Shown: piece after piece, positions 47,950 through 60,460 of the stretch | Layout of the letters: every line of letters begins with the position of its first letter | Numbering within the stretch: position 1 is the first letter of the stretch | From: Rachycentron canadum | Taxonomy: Eukaryota > Chordata > Actinopteri > Carangiformes > Rachycentridae | Direction: 5' to 3' | Assembly: GCA_038496675.1 (NCBI GenBank) | Contig: CM076669.1 | Span: forward strand, 11,972,093-12,036,092 | DNA length: 64,000 nt | Made by a program: the position numbers and the translations under genes | Notes under the pieces: model-generated | Databases searched by the model: none | What the model saw: the letters and a program-made list of their open reading frames with translations, nothing else | What the model was told of the DNA's origin: nothing

Positions 47950-50208
47950 AGGTCTTACTTTCCAAGACTGGGAAAGTCCAGAAAGATTTGAGCAGCACAT
48001 ATCCTCAGGCCTAACATCATGGACTAATGAACACGACACAGAAATGGACATCCTAAATTATAATTTATAATGCAAATTACACAAATTAATGAAATAACCT
48101 TATTATTAAAGTTCAAGGACTTAAATTAAAAAAGATCTTTAATTAACTAGTAAAAACGTGGAAAGCTTTAAAAGCACAGGGTTTTACAATTTTATATTTT
48201 ACCAAAATTCTCAACACCCTATTATTAGTTAGTCCCTCCCCCTGTGCCTTTAGAAGTCAATGCCCTCAGCTTTTAACACAGACTGTTACAAAATTTGTTG
48301 TGCTCGAGCACTGATGTCATCATCATCCCATGACATGTAAACAGACCTTGATTTGTAAAATGGTTGCAGTGCCACTTTGAAGCTCGAGCTCGTACATGTG
48401 ATGTAAAAGGTTTGACTCATAGTGATAAACCATGGAAAATGACGATCTGACTCGGCGGCTCTGCGGAGCACATTAGCGTCATTCAGCGTCATTTTGGTTT
48501 TATGACCTGCAACTTTAATGTTTTTGCTTCTCTCAGCGCTCTCATTAGTGTCACTTCCAGCCGCAGCAAGCAGCTGGTTTCAACAAAATAGCTTTAATAA
48601 ACTCGCTGGGTGCTGACTGTCCAGCACCAGACAAAGTTAAGCAACTTGCTGGTGAACATAATGAAGCAATTATATGCTAAAGAGCATCTTGCCCTGCCTC
48701 TCCCAGGTGGCCAAAAAAAATCTATCGTTGCAGATTTAACTACCTCTCAGGGTACATGTTAGATGGAAATATACTGAATATGTCTTACTCAGAGATCCAC
48801 TTATTGTGTGTGCACTTAATCTTTAGTTAATATACAAAATCTATAATATCAAAGTGTATAATTATAGCCTCCTGCTACTACTTTTGAGTACCAAAGTGAC
48901 TGCACTATTCTGCTGTTATATGCAGCTATTGAGTCTCTGTAATGACTGATCGTTCTCAAAATGGTCACACATTACTCTAATACAAGGACTAGTGTGGCAA
49001 CAAACACCAGGGGGATCTTCCAGCCACTCCAGTCTGCAGCAGCAACTAAAATTGTTTTCCCTCTGTCTCTTTTTCTTCCCTCATTTTCTTGCTTTGCTAC
49101 TTTCTTATTGATTTATTTTCCATCTGCTTGTCTGCAGCCCATTGAGAGCCGCTATCTCATTCCCACATCCCACCTGAGACACAAGGTGAGACGAAACAGG
49201 CGGGCAAACACCCTCTGCCGCATGCACACACAAAAAGCGGTTGGCTGTCCTCAATTCACCTGTGTCTTTACCTCAAGAAAGGTTTCCTAACAGGACATGA
49301 CGGTACTGCCGCGTCCTCTGGACACTCTTATTCACACTCTCACCTTCACACAGACACACGCTTACACTTTCACACTCTCATTTGCATCCACACGTCTTGC
49401 TTTTCTCTCCTCGAATAAAGACTCTCACCTGAAATATGCTCTCGTCCTCTCTTCTTTTTTAATTTCCTCCTCTCTACCCCCATCTGCCTTCCAAACACAT
49501 TCTCTCCAGAGACCCTGGGGCTTTATGAGGTGAGTTGCGGACCTACTGTGAGCCTATACCAGATTTCTGTACCTTATCCAACATTATTTTCCTGCTAACC
49601 TTTGTCTCATCTCTGACACACACAGGCAGAGAAAAGCCAGTCTGCTACAGGCACACAAGCAAACTGTGCAGAGGTGGCAAGTAGAAAAGGTGAAGTCAGT
49701 TAAGGTGCTTTGGTGGCAGGCAACACTATACCCGCATTAGTTGCATGACAAATAATTACAGCGGCCTGATCTGGAAAATTATTGTTTTCCCACTCCAGGA
49801 CGGCCAACTAGAGCCAAACACAAGCATAAAGTATTTGCTTGTGTGAGAGACTGAGGGGAACGAGGGGGGCGGTGTGAAAGCTTTGTGAGTGAAAAACAGA
49901 GAAGGAGGGACAAACAGAGCAGATTTTGCAGGGGTGGTGGTCCAAACAGCACTTCTCCCTGTATTGATTGGAATGGGCTCCCTGTGAGAGATTTAGATCA
50001 ATGAGGCCATAACAGTCCATCTTCTCAGTCAGGAGCCACTACCGGCCTCTTATCTCTCACTCTCACCCACACATACCTTTACTCACACATTTCAACCCAC
50101 TAATGCACTCACACATGCTGGAGGTCAGACCTCAAAGCTCAAACCAGCAATGTTGTTGTTTTTTAATCAATAAATCATAGATATTCATAGACGATTATCT
50201 GCTGGAGA

Positions 50209-50247
<39 letters not shown>
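50209..50247 (+). repeat. (GT)n microsatellite
   Basis: A GT run with one interruption in the intergenic region. Confidence 0.9.
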
Positions 50248-50248
<1 letters not shown>

Positions 50249-50571
50249 CAGTTTGTCAGGTCTGCTCAGTTGATTATGCCAAGATAATCTCATTTAATTA
50301 CATCAAAAAAGTGTTTGCATTCACGTCTCCTGATCTGATAGTGACTGCTCTTGTACAACTTTCACTCTATAAAGGGTTTAAAAGTTTTAACTAGAGTTGA
50401 GATAATTTGACTTTTTGATGAAATTATTGGATAGATGATCAATGGAAAAATATTCAACATGTATTTTGATATTTGATTAATTATTTCAGTCAGAATCAAA
50501 GCAAAAATAACAGGTTCTCAACTGTCAGGGTTTTTTTTGTCTGATATAATTGGATAGCAAGTATCCTTGAA

Positions 50572-50632
50572 TTTTTTTGTTTTGTTTTGTTTTGTTGTTT
50601 TTTTTTTTTTGGGGGGGGGGGGGTGGGGGGGG
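50572..50632 (+). repeat. T/G homopolymer tract
   Basis: TTTTG units, then a T run, then a G run with a single T. The pure G run is strongly purine-skewed and could form a G-quadruplex. Confidence 0.85.
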
Positions 50633-52994
50633 TTATTGGTTGTACAAAAAAAGCCATAATGATAAACTTTGTGAATATTTTTTCTTGACGATTGCGGCTA
50701 ATAATGGTTGACCTGCAAGTCAAATACAACGTGCATTGTCCATTGTTGGTCCTTTAGACTTTAGACAGATGTTTTCTGACGTCATTTGTCTGTGTCTCCT
50801 TGATCCATTTCAACTCACTGTTGGAAAAAAAAAAGTCAGTTAAGCTAAGGCTCAAAAACAAGATCGTTGAAATAAGTACTTGTTTAAAATCAATTTGAGT
50901 TACTAGATCTTTAGAACTTAGGTTCTGTTGACATAATGGTAACAAGAATAAACTTGTTGTCCCCCACGTTCTTGTATCTGTTTGTCTATCTAATGATAAA
51001 GACCATGTTATTGGTCATAGTCACTAGTCAAAAGGTCTGAGCAAAAGCTAGTAAGTGGACCTTGAGTTGAGATTGTTTTGTCTGCTAAAATTTTCAAGTT
51101 CAAGAAGGAACTCCACCTTTAAGTCAACATGGATAAAAAGTCTGGAAGTGATGGAAAATTAGGACTTTTACACTTCCATGACCATCTGTGGATGAAGACC
51201 ATGATGTGGTCAAAAGATCTGGAACCTGGAACATCTTCCAAGTTTAAAATTGAGCAGTCAAGCTCAACATTTACTAATGCTTCCTAGATTAGTTATTAGA
51301 CATCAGTAAGCAGTAGAAAGTAGTAAAGTAAAGTAGAAAACGTCTTCAATTCAACTAGTGAGCTCAGCGTGATGGACGCCATTTATTACAAATCATGACT
51401 AGTCTGAAGAAGTGATTGAATCAGCAGAAGCACATGAAAGCTCATTATAAAGTCATTTTTTTTTAACTTTATATTCAACCATTTTCCTTATTATGGTAAT
51501 AATGAGTAAAAGCCAACACTCAAAGTGAGAGGCCCTTGAATCAGTATTAAAACAGCAATTAGCAAGACTATACGCCCAGCATCTTCTTAAACTTGCAAAT
51601 CGTAATAATCATCTCAGATCAATGTGCTAATATGTAATTTACTCCACAATGCTTTTCATTTTAGGGGAACTTTAGCTCAATGTGCACTAGGGGTGAAAAC
51701 CTTCTGCCTGTGGTGCTATCATTTTAAATGAGTTGGGTTTTCACTGATCACTTGCTTCAGTTACACTAATGCATACCTACGTCGTCTTTGCATGCTATTT
51801 ATGAGTGTTCCCAGTCAGTGCAGGCCTGTCAGAGAGTCTTTAAAGTGACCAGCATCGATGCATTAGCATATTGATGGTGGACAAGTGACAACATAATGAA
51901 ACACTCTGCAAGATTTTTCTCTCTGATAAGGCAGAGGTTTATTTATATTGGTTTATATATGTTATTAAATATATGATGAAAAATCCTGTGGAAAACTGAA
52001 CATACCACTGCAGAGAAATTACACATTTATTGTAGCACCATCATTGTCTTGTAGTATTTCACTGTAAGTTTGTCTTGACCTAAGGTTTTAAAATTGTCTA
52101 GTTTTCCTATTGTACTCCATAATTGGTAACTATAATGTGCTCTTAGTTACTTTTTAAATATTGATATCAAAGGAAAGTAAGTTCAAAATAATTAGTCTTA
52201 AAGCGCTTTATCAATAGACAATGAAAACCAGGCAGCAATTACAAGCTTGTGACTGATAACTTTCCAATCAATAGGAGACAATCTCCATCTGACAAGCCAT
52301 CGCTTATAATTTAACAATGCTGCTTTGGGGTAAACACATAAATGATTAAACATTTCAGTGCCATTAAGCATAGATGATTAAAATAAAACAAAGCTGGATA
52401 CGAGGAGGGGTTTTAATGACAAAATCGATGTATAGAGTAGGAAAGTCACAATTGAGTCAAATTATTGGTGCTGTCAACATGACTGTAAAGGTCAAAGTTA
52501 CAAATGAGTGAAAGCAGAAATATTTTTAAAAGTCTGAACGGACAATAATAGGATTGTCTTCTCATGTCCAACAGGTTGCATCAACCTTCATCCAAATTAA
52601 TTCTCGGCAGATTTTTGATAATGTAACGTTTTCACAATAGAAAACGTGACGCTGTATAGAATTTGTATGTTGTGGTTATGGTTTACTGTTCTCATCAAAA
52701 CTACATTTTGAAATGAGAAATGGTCCCAATGCAAACTATGGATTATCATTGATAACTGAAGATGCACTGAAGCAGTAGGCTGGATCTGTATCAGCCATGA
52801 CATGACTGATCCACTTTAACCTTAACTGCCATTAAATACATTGATTCCACCAACTTAGTTTTTAGTGCCACAGCAATCCTCATGTTCAGGAGATTCACAG
52901 GTGGCATCACTCATGGGAAGCAGGACGTGACACATTATAGCCATTTGAGAGGGACAAGAAGTCCTGACTTTAACCTGAATGGAAAGCAGCAAAA

Positions 52995-53285
52995 TATCCA
53001 TCCATCAATTATCTACACCGCATATCCGTCAGGGTCACGAGGGGGCTGGAGCCATTCCCAGCTGACGTAGGACACACCCTAGACAGGTCACCAGTCCATT
53101 GCAGGGCCAACACACAGAGACAAACAACCACTCATGCTCATGGACAATTTAGAGTCACCAATTAATCTAATGCACATGTCTTTAGCACACAGGCACAGAG
53201 AGAACATGCAAACTCCACACAGAAAGGCCCCAAGCTCGGGAATTGAACCCAGAACCTTCTTGCTGTGAGGCGACCGTGCTAACAA
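52995..53285 (+). repeat. High-copy teleost interspersed repeat
   Basis: It starts with 'atccatccatcaattatcta' and 'ccgcatatccgtcagggtca', then 'cagctgacgtaggacacacc', 'caccagtccattgcagggcc', 'aatttagagtcaccaattaa', 'catgcaaactccacacagaa' and 'cttgctgtgaggcgaccgtg'. These phrases belong to a repeat found throughout ray-finned fish genomes. I cannot name its class with certainty. Confidence 0.7.
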
Positions 53286-54383
53286 AGTATAAAAACTCAA
53301 AAACGAAGTAGGCAGACAGATCTGCTTCCCACTCTCCACAGCACCCATGTCAGTGTCCACACTGTGAAGTTGGGTGGTGCTCATACCCACTGAATCCACA
53401 GTGGCACTTCGGCCCCGGCTTTGTAGTGACAAGTCATTACCTCAGCTGGTGCTTTGTTAGCAAACAGGGACTCTGTTGCTGGAGCAATCTACTCATTACT
53501 TGTTAATCACTTGAATAGGAGGCCCTGTTTGTGCATGTGCGACTCGGGTTTATGTGTGTTTGCACAAACACATTCGGTGAGGACTGTGTTGGGTTGTTTT
53601 CTGCTAAGCACAGACGTTGTTGTGTTCCTAATGGTGCTTGAAGTAATTACACCCTATAATGTTACTCGCCATCTAGTCCTCTCCAGCAAGCCACAGCATG
53701 GAAGTACAGAAGTACCATGCACGCGCCACCATTCTCCCCTAAATGACTCCATTAGCCAGAAGGCATCTGCAATCACTTCTTCTTGTGCAAGAATATGAGG
53801 CACGCTTCAGCAACAGCCTAACTGACTGTACGTAAGGGGTGGCTGGTCAGCAGGAGCAAACACACAAACAAATTATTAGTTACGGTCGTTGTTAGAAGTC
53901 TGTGTGTGTGAGGGAGAGATTGAAGTCTTTGTTCCGTATTGTTCAACAAATCTACTCTCAAGTCGTGGCGCTGGGTCCTCTTTAGCATACTTTTCAAGCT
54001 TGACTCAAGCAGCCTGTAGTCTTTTGACATATAAAGGGTCAAGATGATCAAGTGCTTTTGTTGCCTAACCCTAACAACAGGTTGGACTTGAGATGCAAAG
54101 CCTGGTCCCTGGTGCGACAGTCGTGTGCTCTATATACCCGCCATTCACCCTAACCACTCTGCTGCCATTAGTGAATGAAGTCCTTCAAACACTGAAGAAA
54201 TATGTTGCCCCCCCATGTTGAAAAAAATGGGCATCCAGTGCATTAAAACGTGATTGCAAAAGGGGTCCTGACCAAGTGTCCATGTGTGACGAGTTGGGAG
54301 TGAGAAGCTGTTCCCTTTCTCTAGAAATTTGCCCTTGAACAGCAATGCACTGTGTGTGGAAGTGGAGAAGACATCCTTCTAGT

Positions 54384-54385
<2 letters not shown>

Positions 54386-54417
<32 letters not shown>
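54386..54417 (+). repeat. (TA)n microsatellite
   Basis: About 16 perfect TA units. They are self-complementary and likely to form a cruciform or unwind. Confidence 0.95.
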
Positions 54418-54420
<3 letters not shown>

Positions 54421-54889
54421 GTTACACTTACAAACGGTGGCATTTCTTTCACACAGTTATCTCACGGCTCAATATTTATTTGCTACTCATATTTAGGGCT
54501 TTGGATTGGATTGGATTTCTTTGAAGGGAAGTGTGGCTGCACCTTAATAAACTAAGAGGAATTAAAAAAAAAAAATCAGTTCAAAAAGCCTTTTCGTTCG
54601 TTTTAAACCAGCATAATCCAACAAGCTGTAAACACAAAACGTAAGTCCAAATGTAAGTCCAGTTTTTCTCTTAACTTTTTCTGGCCTCCACCTACTGCTG
54701 AAGGAAATACCCGGTGCTAGCAAGCCGCAAATCTTTCTGCTATTTGATGCTGGGCAGGTACAATAGGTTTATGAGAGCTTTTACATTGCCTTTGTCTAAA
54801 ATTGACATGGATGAGAGCTCTGAGAGTGAAGAACATTAGTGGAGGTGTGATCAGAAAATGGGCTGAAAGACACCAAACTTATCTAATAC

Positions 54890-55800
54890 ATGTCTCTCTG
54901 TGTCAAGAGACCGGTTCAGTTTCATCATTTGCAAACCCACTGTATGGGGTCCCCCTGGGTTCAATCCTGGGTCCCATTTAATTCATCAATTACATGCTTC
55001 CTTTCTGTGGCATCTGCAAATATGTTTACGTTTTATTTTGATATAGATGACACATAGTTGCATCTCCCAATCAGACCTAGCAATCTTCTGTGAGCGTCTT
55101 ACTGTTATATAATCCTGGATGTTAGAAAACTTCCTCCGATTAAATCACAATATATTGTGCTTGAAAAAAGAACACAAATCACAGAAAATCCAGTGAACTA
55201 ACAAATTAAGTCAAGTCCTCAGCCAAAAATATTGGATTTGTGTTTTGAACCCCAGGTAAAGAAAGTCGTGCTGTCACATTTGAGAAAAAAAGCCAAGTCT
55301 TTTATTTCAGCCACAGATCTGTAGAAACTCCATGCATTTATTTCCTCCCGCCCTGACTACCTGTCTCAGTCAGACATCAATACACAGCCAACACTGAGTT
55401 GAAAATGCTGCAGCTCGGCTCCTACATTGGTTCATATCACCATGGTCTTCACACCCACTGCCTGTTTATTTTAACATTCTTTTACTTACTTTTAAGGTCC
55501 CTCCATATATTTCTGAGCTTTTATCCCCCACAAAGTGGACACAGCCTAAAATCCTCTGGTAGAGCATCACTTGCCATTCTCAAGTCTAAGGAAGTATGGC
55601 TTTTCCTGTCAAGGCCCCTAAAAACGTCTTAGAGGAGATCAGACTCTCCAGTTTTATCTCACATCTTAAGAAGCTGAGCGTTTATAAAACGGCTAGCATT
55701 TGCATTTTACTTTGATTTGTTTGTATTTTTTACATTGACAGTTGTGAAGTACTTTGTTACTTTTACTGAAAAGTATTACATACATACAATAAATTATGTT
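54890..55800 (+). mobile_element. Truncated L2-like LINE relic
   Basis: The plus strand reads, with frameshifts, a decayed reverse-transcriptase motif (GVPLGSILGP at about 54938-54967). The downstream C-terminal segment includes LKSSGRASLAILKSK (about 55549-55593) and FIKRLAFAF. A 3' end 'gtgaagtactttgttac' with an AATAAA-like tail follows. The order matches teleost L2-clade LINEs. Many stops and frameshifts show it is inactive. Confidence 0.65.
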
Positions 55801-58800
55801 ACAATTTGACAATATGATATTATATGATAGTTTGAAGGATTTGAGTTTTTGGTAATAGTTTTGAACACTATTTTGTTTCTTCTTCTCCTCTGAATATTTC
55901 CCTAAAAGTCAAATATCAAGTGTGAGTTTATCGTTTACTAACATAATTAAAAATTTATAGTCATTTGATTGGAGTACCAGCAGTTAAGAATAATGGAGGC
56001 AACCATCTCAGTGAGAAGTCACTGATTAATTTGTTGTATTGTTAAATATTGTGTGAAAATTGAAAAAGCAATATTTTGTCCTCTTTCTTTTACACTGGTT
56101 TGTAGTAGGTGGGTGGAAAATTGTAAGATGACACATGCTTGCCTCTGTTGTCAGGCTATTGTCAGTTAAATCCGATTAAACTATCCCCACACAAGCCTGA
56201 TGAAGAAGATTAGCTGTTTCATCATTAAACTCTTTATTCATGAATAAAAAAAGGAACAGCCTGGGACAGGAAATGATCTTTTGTTATATTCTGTGCAAGT
56301 TTTCAGGGGCTTTAAATGAAGTAGAAGATTCATGTTGTCACTTGTAAACACCCTCTATATCATGAGGGGGTGACCTTCAACCTTGACTGAGTTTTATCCA
56401 TATTGCCTTCTTGCAGTACAGGATAGAAATGGTCCTTTTCACTGTCCCTTGGTCTGTGTCGAGGCAAGATGCAGCACAATCCAATATTAATGTACCTCAG
56501 CCAGTGTGACTGAAATGACTGCCGCCATAAGGCAGTTTGCCCCACAGAAAACTTTAAGTGATACCTCCAATCACCCTTACAACCCAAGCCTTAATCCCCT
56601 GAGGGATATTTTGTTCAAGTCATTTTCTCCTGTGTCTTTCCTCTCCTGCTTCCTCCCTGCCTCTTCTTCTTCTTCCTTATACATTTGATGTCACAGACTT
56701 GTTTTCTGTTTATGACTGTGGATGATTGAGGCACGATGCTCCAGTGTCAGCTCTGCTCCAGGGAAGAACACAGCAGGACATGGACAAACAAAAAACTGTC
56801 ACCTTTTAAGAGTGGTTGAGCTGACATTGGGGGATGAGTGTGAATGTCTGAGTGTGTGTTTCAGTGTGTGCATACGGCTTTCTCCCTGGGGGCAGACATC
56901 TTATCTCGGCGGCATCAGGGAGAAAAATAGGCCAATATGTCGGTGCAAAGATGCACTGTGGGTGAGAACGGATAACAAGACCTTCTGATTTACCCGCAGT
57001 GACAGGACCATAGGGCGTCCTACTTTACTGTGTCACCAGCCATCTCTGACCAACTCTGAGAGACATGGTAATGGAGAAGGACTTGATGGAAGGGAAGGAA
57101 ACACACCCTTTAGTCGCATCATCCAGCATATTGCAGCATCTGTTGGCAGTGAGGGAACCCAAGCTGTCGTATCTGACATGGGTTGACAAAAAGCGTGTGT
57201 CCAAGTCCAAGGAGATGTGCTTGGTTTGTTAGATCTGGCATCTCTACAGCAACAGCACAATCAACAAGTCACCAGAAGTCTGTTCATTTTAAACTTCAAA
57301 TCCAGCATCGAGAGGGAATGTTGTGAAGATGTGGCTCGATGCTGCAACACAAGCCCCATGACTGGTTTTTGATTATGAGCTGTCCCGTGTGTTATAATAT
57401 TGAAAAAAAGACTGAGACTGATAACTTGAGGAAAGATGGCTACGGATTCTAACATTAGCTCTATGTTCCTACGCTCTAAACTCACTCCCTGATCATATAT
57501 CTGAAAATGTCTTGTCAAGCTTAATGGTTAATGGTTTGATACACTTGATGGTTTGCCTCCATTCATTGTGTAAGGGACCCTCAGAAAAGACGTAGTCTGC
57601 ATTTCTGAGGAAAGTTGTAGGTTGCTGATTTTCACAAAGCTGCTTGCCATCCTCACAGGTGTCAACATGCTCAAGGTGAGAACTGGCAAAAAGGTTTTTT
57701 GAACAATTTCCAGTGAGTTCTATATGCATATATGCCACAATACACTCAACACACGGCAATAGGTCATACAAACTAGTTTAACACGTCTGAAAGCAACTGG
57801 GTTTACAGCTGTTCAGCACATCCACACTCAAAGTCAAGGTGAAAACTCATCAGAAATGAGGATAATGGAGCATATTTTCTTTCCTTTAAAGTCACTGGCT
57901 CGCACTTGACTGTACACAAGTGAAAAAAAATCCTTGTCTACTCTCTCACCAAACCTGCCACAGTGACGATCACTCCCCCAACCATCTATCCTGCAACATA
58001 TGCTGGAGAGTATGTGGATCTTAGCCAACAGCCCTAGAAATCATGATCATTCTGGAGAGAGCAGCGTTTCTGTTTGTGCATTATCAAACCAACCGCTCAG
58101 AAAAACAAATGCTACTTGAGCATTCAGTCTCTTATCCGCTGAGCTTTGCTTATTCCTTCTGGAGCCTCTCAATCATATAAGTGGTCATTCCATCTGAAAG
58201 CGAAGTTGTGCATCGCAAAGGAGACATCTATGCAGAGCATCACTATCACTCTCTGATCATCCACTTCTTGATAGGTGTTCTGGTATAACTCTTAATTTGT
58301 ATTCCCAAAAATTTCATTCATCCCATGACGCTCTCTGGAATAGATCTTTAGAGCATGTGAGATGCAGCCATGTCCCCGAGTCCTCTTCTTTCAGCGATTG
58401 AGCACTCGGGGAAAATCCAGTGATTGAAGGTCCTCCAGTGCCCCCATCAGGATTTTTTCTGCACCTCCAGTCCACCTCTCTTCATCCTTTCTCTCATCTT
58501 CAGCATCTCATGCTCATTTCGTTTGTTTCTTCCCTCTCTACCAAATCAACAACATCTTTCTTTTTCCTCTCTCTCTCTCTCTCTTTGTTGTGTGACTCAG
58601 GAAAGCCCCGAGTATTGCTGTTGGGTGAAGCCATTAAGAAACAGCAAATAGACACGTCGGGTCTGCAAACAGTGTTGTGTGTGCAGGTGGTGCAGAGCTA
58701 ACAGACAGAAATCATTACACTGTTCTACTCAGATCGCTGCTGTTCCACTGGGACTGAGCCTCCACAGGCTCCACACACAATGATGGGTACATGTAGATCA

Positions 58801-59193
58801 AATCACATATGGTGCAAAGGAACATAAGAAATATAAGTATGTTAATGCAGACTTACAGGTACATACTGGAAGTGAGTGCCTGACAGGGAGAATTATTGTT
58901 CATGAAGAGAGGACACAGAAGGGACAGTGAGACAGGAAGTAGTGAGGATAAAAAAAGAAAAAAAACGGGTGAATGGGGTGAAGACGCACAGTAGGGGGGG
59001 AGCAAAGCCAGCAAGCTAAAAGAAAGGAAGAGACAAACCTAAATCTCCACTTGTTATTGTACCTGAGGCCACAGAGTCAGCTCGCTCTGCAGCCTGGCTA
59101 ATGGTGCAGCATTCGGCAGCATATTTCACCAGACACATTTACATTTGCTACCGGTCTGACCTAGTCATAGCACATCTCTCCCTCATTTGTCCC

Positions 59194-59196
<3 letters not shown>

Positions 59197-59248
<52 letters not shown>

Positions 59249-59249
59249 G
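59197..59249 (+). repeat. (TG)n-(G)n compound tract
   Basis: TG units run directly into about 18 consecutive G. The tract inflates chance ORFs on both strands. Confidence 0.95.
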
Positions 59250-59837
59250 TGCACCAAGGATAATGACGGCATTGATCAGAGACATCCCCAATGGGTGGTC
59301 TTGTTCCGTCAAGGCTGAGAGAAAACGAGAGGGAGAGAGAAAGAGAGCAGGGCCGAACGAGATGCCCTCTGTTGCTACCCGCCTCATCGCATTAGCCAAT
59401 CAAATATCCATCTTGGCTGTCGCCTTCCTGCTCCATGCAGACTATCAAAAACTAATCTGCTGCCCTGTTTTTATCGCCTGTCATGTCTCTATTCCCTCCT
59501 TCCTTCATCATCCCTTGCTCCCGCTTAAAAAGTACCGTCTTTGGCTCACACTTCTCACATCTGCAGCTGATTTAAAAACCTCGAGAAAAAAATATGGTGC
59601 TCCTCTTTTTTTAGTAATTCAACCAATTTAGACTGATTTGAGTGGGGTATTAAAACAACTTTATAGTAATAGTTTATAAGGACAGGTGACATTAAATGAA
59701 AAAGCTGAAGAAATGAGTGGAAAATATAACAAATATAGATGCTTCTGTTGGCTACAGGTCACTGAATGGTTGGATGAGTACGAAATGGATGTGAATCATA
59801 TGCTATGGCCTTCACAGTCCCCTGTTGTCAACCTAAT

Positions 59838-60460
59838 TAAACACATTCACATTTACATTTATTCATTCAGCAGATGCTTTTATCCAAAGCGACTTACAAG
59901 TGAGAGACATCACTGGAGTCAGTGCTGTAGGAGACCTTGGTGTAAGTACTAAGTACATCTGTTTATTCAGTACAAGGATGACAGGTAGAGCAATACGTGC
60001 AAGTGCTAGTTATGCATGTTAGAAGTGTCGGGGGCGAGATAAATCTTCAAGAGGTTGTTCAAGATACAGAGGGATGCCCCCGCTCTGATACGATCCTGTA
60101 GGTTGTTCCACCTTCAGGGAACCACAGATGGGAACAGGCTGGACTGTGATTGCCCCGTGTGCAGGGAGATGATATTCCTTGAAGGAGCACAATGGTCGAG
60201 AAGGAGCATAAGCCTGTATGATTGAGTTCAAGTAGATGGGTGCAGACCCAGAAGTCACTCTGAAGGCCAGCATTAGTGACTTGAATTTGGTTTGGGCAGT
60301 CATGAGTATCTGATGGGAGATTTTAGAGCAATATATCAGACAGTGCTCCCCATCACCATTTTCCAACAAGGACTGAGGGAATATCTTTAAAGAATGGAGA
60401 CCTGCCTCTCCAGTTGAGAGGCAGGTCATTAGGTCATCTTTGTCTATAAGGTCCATTGTA
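59838..60460 (-). mobile_element. LINE 3' end (ORF2 C-terminus plus 3' tail), minus strand
   Basis: An open frame of 145 codons (60456 to 60019) includes FKSLMLAFRVTSGSAPIYLN and IQAYAPSRPL. These match the C-terminal region of fish non-LTR retrotransposon polyproteins. The 3' tail at 59838-59900 reads 'aagtcgctttggataaaagc' then 'atctgctgaatgaataaatg' on the minus strand, a very common fish LINE/SINE tail ending in short AAATGT-type units. It is 5'-truncated. Confidence 0.75.

Larger units (their letters stand above)
45261..52994. other. Downstream intergenic region, left half
   Basis: No firm gene. Contents: microsatellites, a possible Tc1 terminus (47931-47949), a CNE-like block at 48280-48680, and two exon-like pieces with good splice sites (49138-49185 and 49510-49529). 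The remainder is AT-rich single-copy sequence with nothing recognised. Confidence 0.65.

Noticed and set aside
47798..48070. 90-codon plus-strand ORF
   Set aside because: Overlaps a possible Tc1 terminus and has no family resemblance or splice context.
59101..59631. 176-codon plus-strand ORF
   Set aside because: Its length comes from reading through the TG and poly-G tract (Val-Cys and Gly runs). It has no recognisable domain.
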